7,364 bases of DNA from contig CALFYB010000236.1 of assembly GCA_937952995.1 (NCBI GenBank), forward strand, positions 1-7,364, read 5' to 3'. A program made the translations under genes and the position numbers. Below are positions 1 to 4,663 of this stretch, piece by piece (position 1 is the stretch's first letter; every line of letters starts with the position of its first letter). The stretch comes from an uncultured Caulobacteraceae bacterium. GTDB taxonomy: Bacteria > Pseudomonadota > Alphaproteobacteria > Caulobacterales > Caulobacteraceae. The notes under the pieces were generated by a model. It saw only the letters and a program-made list of their open reading frames with translations, ran no database searches and was not told where the DNA came from.

Positions 1-9
1 TTCCGATCT
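1..9. other. Probable Illumina adapter remnant
   Basis: The first nine bases, TTCCGATCT, are identical to the 3' end of the standard Illumina TruSeq adapter. On the minus strand they read AGATCGGAA, the start of the usual adapter read-through. The receptor-like protein breaks exactly here: PAAVAV would normally be followed by Asn, and the insert ends in GTCAA, the first two bases of an Asn codon (AAY). This supports a non-biological end. Confidence 0.75.
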
Positions 10-824
10 TTGACCGCAACAGCGGCAGGCGCGCCGCGCAGCAGCGTGTAAGCCACACGCTGGTTGTCGGTGATCCAGTTGCGATAGACTGCCGCATTGA
101 ACGTGAATGGCGTTGCGCCGGAATTGCGCAGCTTGAAGCCCAGTTCCAGATCAGTCACTTTCTCGGTATCGAAACCGTTCCCGCCGTTGACGCTGCCTAG
201 GCCCTCGATCGGCGCTGCGATTACGTTGTAACCACCATTGCGATAGCTGCGGCGCGATACGGCATAGATCAGCAGATCGGGGTTGATCTGGCGCAAGGTC
301 GCCACGGCACCGGCAAAGGGGGCACCGTTCTGCGCAAAGACGACCTTGGGCTTTACGGTATTGAAGCAATGTTTGAGCTTGCCGTGATCGCTCGAAATCA
401 GGCTGTAGGCTGGGCTGATCGGGGCAATCGGGATGCCCGCCGTATAGCAGCCGAGCATCATAAGGGCATGGTCGACCGAATTGGCGGATAGAACCATGAC
501 GCTGTCATTGCCCGTCAAGCCGTGATCCAAAAGCCATTGCGCGATGGCATCAGCGGCCTGCTTGGCCTGTCCATAGGTGACGCCGCCCCAAGGCCCATGC
601 CCTGGCGCGCGTTGCAAAATATAGGGTCGGTCCGGATGGGCTGCGGCCTTGTCTGCTAAGAGGTGGGCAATGGTGTAAGGACTGTCGCCAACAGCATGGG
701 CGGACGAGACGAGAACCGATCCATCGGCCCGGCGCTCGACATGGACCACGGGTCCTTTCATCGGAAGCGGCTTGAACGGCGGCAAGGTCTTTACAGCCGC
801 ATCGGCTCCGTCAGCAGGCGTCAT
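1..824 (-). CDS. Feruloyl-CoA synthase-like acyl-CoA ligase, N-terminal part, chimeric 3' end, open at window edge
   Basis: AMP-forming acyl-CoA ligases adenylate a carboxylate with ATP and transfer it to coenzyme A; the closest subgroup by eye is feruloyl-CoA synthase, which activates hydroxycinnamates in the cytoplasm. Seen: from the ATG at 824 the protein begins MTPADGADAAVKTLPPFKPL, followed by VERRADGSVLV, a stretch on opening substrate access (ITY-like GVTYGQA), VMVLSANSVDHALMMLGC and PIAPISPAYSLISSDHGKLKH, all typical of the N-terminal adenylation subdomain. The P-loop and later AMP-binding motifs are absent because homology stops after about 175 residues, near base 300. From there the same frame continues as TonB-receptor-like sequence to the window edge with no stop. 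The start at 824 is preferred because GGAGG lies 9 nt upstream; an in-frame ATG at 896 would overlap the promoter candidate. It is divergent from the lysozyme gene. The family call is good, but the substrate is inferred and the 3' part is probably artefactual. Confidence 0.72.
   Translation of the reverse strand, partial: MTPADGADAAVKTLPPFKPLPMKGPVVHVERRADGSVLVSSAHAVGDSPYTIAHLLADKAAAHPDRPYILQRAPGHGPWGGVTYGQAKQAADAIAQWLLDHGLTGNDSVMVLSANSVDHALMMLGCYTAGIPIAPISPAYSLISSDHGKLKHCFNTVKPKVVFAQNGAPFAGAVATLRQINPDLLIYAVSRRSYRNGGYNVIAAPIEGLGSVNGGNGFDTEKVTDLELGFKLRNSGATPFTFNAAVYRNWITDNQRVAYTLLRGAPAAVAVKDR
10..285 (-). other. TonB-dependent receptor C-terminal barrel fragment fused in frame to the CoA ligase
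   Basis: On the minus strand, translation of this stretch gives INPDLLIYAVSRRSYRNGGY, then DTEKVTDLELGFKLRN, FTFNAAVYRNW and RVAYTLLRGAPAAVAV. These match the order and style of beta-strands in outer-membrane TonB-dependent receptors of Sphingomonadales and Caulobacterales: a strand reading LLIYA-x-SR-x-YR-x-GGYN, a periplasmic turn, then T-x-LELGFK and a strand ending in NGAPAAV-like sequence. Such receptors import siderophores, glycans or aromatics across the outer membrane. Neither the plug domain nor the terminal aromatic residue is present. The sequence is in the same frame as the acyl-CoA ligase upstream, and the boundary is somewhere around 260-310. A real ligase would continue with its AMP-binding core instead. 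I read this as a piece of another gene joined by chimera formation or, less likely, by genomic rearrangement. Confidence 0.7.
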
Positions 825-861
825 CCCAAGCATCCTCCGTAGGTTATCATTGTTTTCTTGA

Positions 862-889
862 ACAGTAGCCGCTGGACGGGACGCGTCAA
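862..889 (-). promoter_or_regulatory. Candidate sigma70-type promoter for the acyl-CoA ligase gene
   Basis: Reading the minus strand, TTGACG (889-884) matches five of six bases of the -35 consensus. A 16-nt spacer later comes TACTGT (867-862), a weak -10. The predicted leader would be about 30 nt before the GGAGG ribosome site and the ATG at 824. The rest of the divergent gap (825-994) shows no strong signal. For the plus-strand lysozyme, TTGTTA (904-909) with TCTTAT (927-932) is an even weaker candidate. Confidence 0.3.
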
Positions 890-994
890 ATACCATGTGC
901 GGCTTGTTACGCTGTTGGCCGATGAATCTTATCCCCCCATCGCAGAAGGCGCTTCTAATCGAGGCCTAAAGCAACGCGAGGACGAGGTGCCGCC

Positions 995-1462
995 ATGACC
1001 TTTGATGAGGCCTTTGACCTTCTGATCGGTCACGAGGGCCGCTATGTGAACCATCCCAGCGACCCCGGCGGTGAAACCCAATTCGGCATCTCCAAACGCG
1101 CCTACCCTGCACTGGACATCAAGGCCCTGACCCTTGATGAGGCCAAGGCGATCTATCGGCGGGACTATTGGAACCCCGCGGGCTGTGAAAAGGTGCCCGA
1201 GGCGCTCCGGTTCGACCTGCTGGACATGGCGGTCAATAGCGGCGTCAGGACCGCCGTTCGAACCTTGCAAGCGGCCGTGGGCGTCGCCGAGGATGGGCTG
1301 ATCGGTCCCGCAACCCTTTCGGCCTTGGCAAGGGGTGATCCTGCGGCCGTGCAAGCAAGGTTCAATGGCGCACGTCTTCAGATGATGACCGAGCTGGCGA
1401 CTTGGCCGACCTTTGGCAAGGGATGGGCCAGACGGATTGCCGCCAATCTGCAAAGGGCGTGA
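995..1462 (+). CDS. GH108 family lysozyme (N-acetylmuramidase) with C-terminal peptidoglycan-binding domain
   Basis: This 155-residue protein should cleave the glycan backbone of peptidoglycan. Seen: residues 12-32 contain HEGRYVNHPSDPGGETQFGI, the hallmark of glycoside hydrolase family 108, with Glu14 as the expected catalytic acid; the common EGGY motif is EGRY here. LTLDEAKAIYRRDYW (46-59) completes the first domain. The second half, LRFDLLDMAVNSG through GLIGPATLSAL (71-111), fits the peptidoglycan-binding domain that follows the catalytic domain in these enzymes. The length is near the short end of the family, and there is no signal peptide or anchoring helix, so export would need a holin or other route; no holin gene is adjacent. 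GAGG at 984-987 supports the start. Family members are mostly phage endolysins or domesticated relatives, including ones in gene transfer agents. No other phage gene is visible nearby, so the role here (prophage remnant, cell-wall turnover or bacteriocin-like) is open. Confidence 0.88.
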   Translation: MTFDEAFDLLIGHEGRYVNHPSDPGGETQFGISKRAYPALDIKALTLDEAKAIYRRDYWNPAGCEKVPEALRFDLLDMAVNSGVRTAVRTLQAAVGVAEDGLIGPATLSALARGDPAAVQARFNGARLQMMTELATWPTFGKGWARRIAANLQRA

Positions 1463-1480
1463 TCGCCCCCTATGACAGGC

Positions 1481-1499
1481 GGCTAAGGCGGTGTTAGCC
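1481..1499 (+). terminator. Weak intergenic hairpin after the lysozyme gene
   Basis: GGCTAA (1481-1486) and TTAGCC (1494-1499) form a perfect 6-bp stem with a 7-nt loop, 18 nt after the lysozyme stop. No T-run follows, so it is at best a weak or attenuating structure. It lies in the 79-nt gap before the serine hydrolase. Confidence 0.25.
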
Positions 1500-1541
1500 T
1501 GCTCCCATGGCGCGGGACAGCGCTGCATAGGGAGCCCCATC

Positions 1542-2786
1542 ATGAGCCAGCCACTGGACGCAGCTGCGACCGACCCAAAGGCCTTGGGCCTGATGCAGGG
1601 CTTTCCGCCTCCGCCGGAAAAACGACTCACCTTGACCGGCGGGTCGAGCCTGCAGTTCCCTAACAGCCGCTGGGCCCTCAGCAATGTGCGCCAGACCGGG
1701 CCGAGCGTGAATGTGCGCCGTGGACCCAAGGGTGCCAGTCCCTTGCCCCGGGCAGAGCGTGATGATCTCGATGCCGTGACCTTCACCACGATGGATGGCC
1801 GGACGATGAGCTGGGGCGAGTCGCTGGGGGTGAACTACACCGATGGCATCGTGGTCATGCACAGGGGCAAGATCGTCCAAGAACGCTATTTCGGCGCGCT
1901 GAAGCCTGAACTGACCCATCTGGCCTTTTCCGTCACCAAGTCCTTTGTCGGCCTCTTGGCTGCGATGATGGTTCATGAGGGACGGCTCGACCCTAGCCAA
2001 ATGGTCAGCGCCTATGTGCCGGAACTGAGTAAGACCGCCTATGGCGACGCCACGGTCCGCCAAGTGATGGATATGATCATCGGCGTTCGTTATTCCGAAG
2101 TCTATGTCGATCCCAATGCCGAGGTCTGGGCCTATAGCCGCGCCGCAGGTCTGGCACCGCACGCGGCGGACTATGTCGGACCACGGACCATCTTCGACTT
2201 CCTGCTGGCCTTGGAAAAGGAAGGCGAGCACGGCCAAGCCTTTGCCTACAAGACCTGCAACACCGAAGTCCTAAGCTGGATCATCCAGCGCATCGCCAAC
2301 CAGCCGATCGCAGAAATGATCTCCGAGCGGATCTGGCAAAGGCTCGGCACCGAAGAGGATGGCGATCTTTACGTAGATCCGACCGGCGTTGCGATGGCCG
2401 GCGGCGGGTTCAGCACGACCTTGCGCGACCTGACCCGTTTTGGCGAAATGATGCGACTTGGCGGCCAGTTCAACGGCCAACAGATCGTGCCCGAGGCCGT
2501 GGTCAAGGATATCGAGAACGGTGCTGATCAAGGCCATTTCGCCAAGGCCGGTGTGATGACCCTGCCCGGCTGGTCCTATCGCAACATGTGGTGGGTGGCC
2601 CATGACCGGTTTGGAGCCTACAGCGCGCGCGGCATCCATGGCCAGGCCCTGTGGATCGCGCCCAAGGCCGACCTCGTGATCGCCCGCTATGCCTCACACC
2701 CTGTGGCTGGCAACGGCAACAGCGTCCTCGATCAGGTCTCGCTGCCCGCCTATCATGCCATTGCGGATCATTTGATGAAGGGGTGA
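1542..2786 (+). CDS. Serine hydrolase, class C beta-lactamase / 6-aminohexanoate-dimer hydrolase (EstB) family
   Basis: This 414-residue enzyme belongs to the beta-lactamase-related serine hydrolases, which act as esterases, amidases or peptidases through an acyl-serine intermediate. Seen: FSVTKS places the nucleophile Ser130 and general base Lys133 in an S-x-x-K motif. YKTCNTEVLSW supplies Tyr236 in the position of the Y-x-N element. GIHGQALWIAP (364-374) occupies the place of the KTG box, with His-Gly-Gln as often found in the esterase and nylon-oligomer hydrolase branch instead of true beta-lactamases. There is no signal peptide: the N-terminus (SQPLDAAATDPKALGLMQGF) is hydrophilic, so a cytoplasmic location is likely. 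The ATG at 1542 is chosen because AGGGAG (1529-1534) sits 7 nt upstream; an upstream in-frame GTG at 1491 lacks this and would overlap the hairpin. It follows the lysozyme on the same strand but with a gap, so an operon is uncertain. The natural substrate is unknown, and antibiotic hydrolysis is not implied. Confidence 0.87.
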   Translation: MSQPLDAAATDPKALGLMQGFPPPPEKRLTLTGGSSLQFPNSRWALSNVRQTGPSVNVRRGPKGASPLPRAERDDLDAVTFTTMDGRTMSWGESLGVNYTDGIVVMHRGKIVQERYFGALKPELTHLAFSVTKSFVGLLAAMMVHEGRLDPSQMVSAYVPELSKTAYGDATVRQVMDMIIGVRYSEVYVDPNAEVWAYSRAAGLAPHAADYVGPRTIFDFLLALEKEGEHGQAFAYKTCNTEVLSWIIQRIANQPIAEMISERIWQRLGTEEDGDLYVDPTGVAMAGGGFSTTLRDLTRFGEMMRLGGQFNGQQIVPEAVVKDIENGADQGHFAKAGVMTLPGWSYRNMWWVAHDRFGAYSARGIHGQALWIAPKADLVIARYASHPVAGNGNSVLDQVSLPAYHAIADHLMKG

Positions 2787-2811
2787 GCCCCCTACCCCGG
2801 CTGCGCCGGTA

Positions 2812-2866
2812 CTTCCCCCAGAGGGGGAAGATCTAAGACCGATAAATCTTCCCCCTCTGGGGGAAG
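2812..2866. repeat. Nested palindrome 1 (REPIN-like inverted pair)
   Basis: Positions 2812-2832 and 2846-2866 are perfect 21-nt reverse complements separated by 13 nt. Each arm is itself a hairpin: CTTCCCCC, a 3-nt loop (AGA or TCT), then GGGGGAAG. The pair can thus fold as two small hairpins or one long stem. It lies in the convergent gap between the serine hydrolase and gshA. This two-level architecture is what inverted pairs of short extragenic palindromes (REPs) look like; C-rich and G-rich elements of this kind are common in Caulobacterales intergenic DNA, which is my recollection, not a search. Confidence 0.85.
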
Positions 2867-2867
2867 A

Positions 2868-2897
2868 GGCCCGAAGGGCCGAAGGGGGTTTTGTTTT
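2868..2897 (+). terminator. Probable rho-independent terminator of the serine hydrolase gene
   Basis: GGCCC (2868-2872) and GGGCC (2876-2880) form a tight 5-bp hairpin with a GAA loop, followed by GAAGGGGG and a TTTTGTTTT run (2889-2897). With the preceding palindromes at 2812-2866 this gives strong structured RNA about 25 to 110 nt after the stop at 2786. Confidence 0.5.
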
Positions 2898-2906
2898 AAG
2901 AAAGTC

Positions 2907-2988
2907 CCCTCACCCAACCCTCTCCCCCAAGGGGGCGAGGGCTAAGAAAGTCAAAGCCCTCTCCCTGTGGGAGAGGGTTGGGTGAGGG
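2907..2988. repeat. Nested palindrome 2 (second REPIN-like family)
   Basis: Positions 2907-2926 and 2969-2988 are perfect 20-nt reverse complements (CCCTCACCCAACCCTCTCCC against its complement). Inner hairpins are also present: CCCTCTCCC (2957-2965), TGT, GGGAGAGGG (2969-2977), and on the left CCCTCTCCCCC, AA, GGGGGCGAGGG with one mismatch. The 10-mer TAAGAAAGTC occurs just before the left arm (2897-2906) and again inside (2943-2952). The sequence family differs from palindrome 1. On the minus strand the 2977-2957 hairpin is followed by a moderately T-rich stretch and may help terminate gshA. Confidence 0.85.
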
Positions 2989-3010
2989 CCTTACTTTTAT
3001 GCGCGTGTAG

Positions 3011-3030
3011 TTGCGCGCTGCGCCTCGCAA
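3011..3030. repeat. Short GC-rich palindrome downstream of gshA
   Basis: The 20-nt sequence TTGCGCGCTGCGCCTCGCAA has TTGCG and CGCAA ends that pair, with GC-rich inner sequence. On the minus strand the neighbourhood reads CGTCATTGCGAGGCGCAGC, resembling a CATTGCGAG-type dispersed repeat of alphaproteobacteria. It lies 15 nt beyond the gshA stop and may form part of its 3' end. Confidence 0.4.
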
Positions 3031-3044
3031 TGACGCGGAAAATC

Positions 3045-4415
3045 TCAATAGGCGAAGTCGTCGAACACCCGGTTCACATTGCCCTGCCATGGGCCGTGAT
3101 AGAGCTCCAAGAGGCGGTCGGCGGGGGTTAGGCCGCTCTCAGCGATCTGTTCCAGTTCGGACAGGTAACCGGTCTCATCGACCATGCCAGCGTGGAAGCG
3201 GGCGCGGCGCTTGAGGCCTTCGCGGGAAATAGCGATGAAATCACGCGCCACATCCTTGATCGGACGCCCGGCAATGGTGCCCTTCAGGCCCGTGCGAGCG
3301 GCATCGAGGCGCAGAGCCGCGCGATCTTCGCTGGTCCAGTGCTTGCAAAGGTCCCAGGCGCTCGCCAACGCGGCGCTATCATAGAACACGCCAGTCCAGA
3401 GGGCCTGCAAGGCGCAAATGCGGCTCCATGGCCCAGAATCCGCCCCGCGCATTTCGAGATATTGCTTCAGACGCACCTCGGGGAACAGGGTGGTCAGATG
3501 ATCCTCCCAGTCCTTCATGGTCGCGCGCCGTCCGGGCACCTCGGCCAGATCACCGGCCATAAAGGAACGGAAGGACTTGCCCGCAAGGTCGATATAGCGG
3601 TGGCCGTCCTTGGTGAAATACATCGGCACGTCGGCGGCATAGTTGGCATAGGTCTCAAAGCCAAAGCCGTCTTCGAACACGAAATCCAGCATGCCGGTGC
3701 GGTCGGCATCGACATCGGTCCAGACATTTGCGCGGGCCGAAACGAAACCGTTGGGCTTGCCTTCGGTGAAGGGGGAATTGGCAAATAGCGCCGTGGCGAT
3801 CGGCTGAAGCGCCAAGCTCATGCGGAACTTGGCGACCATGTCGGCCTCGGACGAGAAGTCCAGATTGGCCTGCACCGTGCAGGTACGGAACATCATGTCC
3901 AAGCCCATCGAGCCGACCTTGGGCATATATTCGCGCATGATCTTGTAGCGGCCCTTGGGCATCACCGGCACATCGGCGCGGGTCCAGTTGGGCGTGAAGC
4001 CAAGGCCTAGAAAGCCAACACCGATCTCGTCGGCCACTTCCTTGACCTCTTCGAGATGCTGACCGGTCTCAGCGCAGATCTCGTGCATGTCAGACAGGGG
4101 GGCACCGGACAGTTCAAACTGACCACCGGGCTCAAGGCTAACGCTTGCGCCATTGCGCGACAGACCGATGAGGGTCTCGCCTTCATAGACGCCTGCCCAT
4201 CCAAAGCGCATCAGGCCGGTCATCAGGGCCAGAATGCCGCCGCGCCCCTGCGCATCCGGCAGATAGTCGATGGCCGTGTTGGTCCCAAGGCGGAAAGCGA
4301 ACTTCTCATGCTCGGCCCCGACGCGCCATTGCTCCGCAGGCTTACAGCCCTTGGCCAGATGAGCGGCCATGGTTTCAATGGTCAAAGGACGGTCGTCCAG
4401 TTTGGTCTGCGCCAT
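3045..4415 (-). CDS. gshA: Glutamate-cysteine ligase (gamma-glutamylcysteine synthetase), plant/alphaproteobacterial type
   Basis: GshA catalyses the ATP-dependent joining of L-glutamate to L-cysteine (EC 6.3.2.2), the first step of glutathione synthesis in the cytoplasm. Seen: the 456-residue length is right for this group. GAEHEKFAF (33-41) is the N-terminal signature with the metal/substrate-binding glutamates. SLEPGGQFELSGAPL (93-107) is the strongly conserved core motif. RTCTVQANLDFSSEADM (177-193) and LFANSPFTEGKPNGF (210-224) follow in the expected order. This is the GCS2-type enzyme shared by alphaproteobacteria and plants, not the gammaproteobacterial GshA. The start is supported by GGGAG on the minus strand, 7 nt upstream of the ATG at 4415. 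Its 3' end converges on the repeat region at 2787-3044. It is divergent from the ABC importer, and no gshB is in the window. No oddities were seen. Confidence 0.95.
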   Translation of the reverse strand: MAQTKLDDRPLTIETMAAHLAKGCKPAEQWRVGAEHEKFAFRLGTNTAIDYLPDAQGRGGILALMTGLMRFGWAGVYEGETLIGLSRNGASVSLEPGGQFELSGAPLSDMHEICAETGQHLEEVKEVADEIGVGFLGLGFTPNWTRADVPVMPKGRYKIMREYMPKVGSMGLDMMFRTCTVQANLDFSSEADMVAKFRMSLALQPIATALFANSPFTEGKPNGFVSARANVWTDVDADRTGMLDFVFEDGFGFETYANYAADVPMYFTKDGHRYIDLAGKSFRSFMAGDLAEVPGRRATMKDWEDHLTTLFPEVRLKQYLEMRGADSGPWSRICALQALWTGVFYDSAALASAWDLCKHWTSEDRAALRLDAARTGLKGTIAGRPIKDVARDFIAISREGLKRRARFHAGMVDETGYLSELEQIAESGLTPADRLLELYHGPWQGNVNRVFDDFAY

Positions 4416-4507
4416 ACTGCGCTCCCTAAAATCCGTGTCTTGGCGGCAAACTGCCAGACCTTCGTGGTGATCTTTACGCTGCTTAGGTAGTGGGCGACAA
4501 GTCGATC

Positions 4508-4529
4508 ACACTCAAGAGGGCGTGAGTGT
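4508..4529. promoter_or_regulatory. Operator-like inverted repeat
   Basis: ACACTCA (4508-4514) and TGAGTGT (4523-4529) are perfect 7-bp complements with an 8-nt spacer. The right half overlaps the -35 candidate of the ABC operon promoter, the usual position for a repressor site. It lies 93 nt from the gshA start and could in principle affect both genes. The binding protein is unknown. Confidence 0.35.
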
Positions 4530-4554
4530 CATAGAAAATTCTCATGGGTATAAA
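4526..4554 (+). promoter_or_regulatory. Candidate promoter of the ABC importer operon
   Basis: TATAAA (4549-4554) is a close -10 match, and GTGTCA (4526-4531), 17 nt upstream, matches four of six -35 bases. Transcription would begin near 4561, giving a leader of roughly 100 nt before the GTG start at 4664. Confidence 0.45.
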
Positions 4555-4558
4555 AAAC

Positions 4559-4654
4559 TGGCCTTGAGAAATACGCGGCTCTGGAGCCCAAAAGGACCAC
4601 GCCAGACCTTGGCGAAAGGCCACAACCACCCTACCCTCTGAGGTGTACCGAGGG
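4559..4654 (+). promoter_or_regulatory. Structured 5' leader of the ABC operon (putative cis-regulatory RNA)
   Basis: TGGCCTT (4559-4565) pairs with AAGGCCA (4616-4622). It encloses two further short stems, GGCTC/GAGCC (4577-4588) and CGCCA/TGGCG (4600-4614), so the leader can fold as a three-helix junction. Closer to the gene, CCCTC (4634-4638) can pair with GAGGG (4650-4654), part of the ribosome-binding site, and CACC (4627-4630) with GGTG (4642-4645); the two pairings overlap in their loops. I do not recognise a known riboswitch; the conserved TPP box is absent. This is a candidate only, found by eye. Confidence 0.3.
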
Positions 4655-4663
4655 AGAAAATCC

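Noticed and set aside
929..1789. Long minus-strand open frame (286 codons) across the lysozyme and serine hydrolase
   Set aside because: It overlaps two well-supported plus-strand genes, has no recognisable domain, and its proline/glycine/arginine-rich composition is typical of an antisense frame in GC-rich DNA.
2787..3044. CRISPR array
   Set aside because: The repeats are inverted and palindromic, without regularly spaced direct repeats or spacers, and no cas gene is present.
2896..3090. Small minus-strand open frame through the palindromes
   Set aside because: It translates the repeat (PSPNPLPQGEG-like), a familiar spurious product of such elements, and overlaps the gshA end.
3192..3788. 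Plus-strand open frame (198 codons) opposite gshA
   Set aside because: It is fully inside gshA, which has strong conserved motifs and the expected length.
4416..4663. TPP riboswitch ahead of the NMT1-like importer
   Set aside because: The conserved CTGAGA and ACC-CTTTGAACCTGATC-type boxes are not present; CTCTGAGG at 4636-4643 is only a superficial resemblance.
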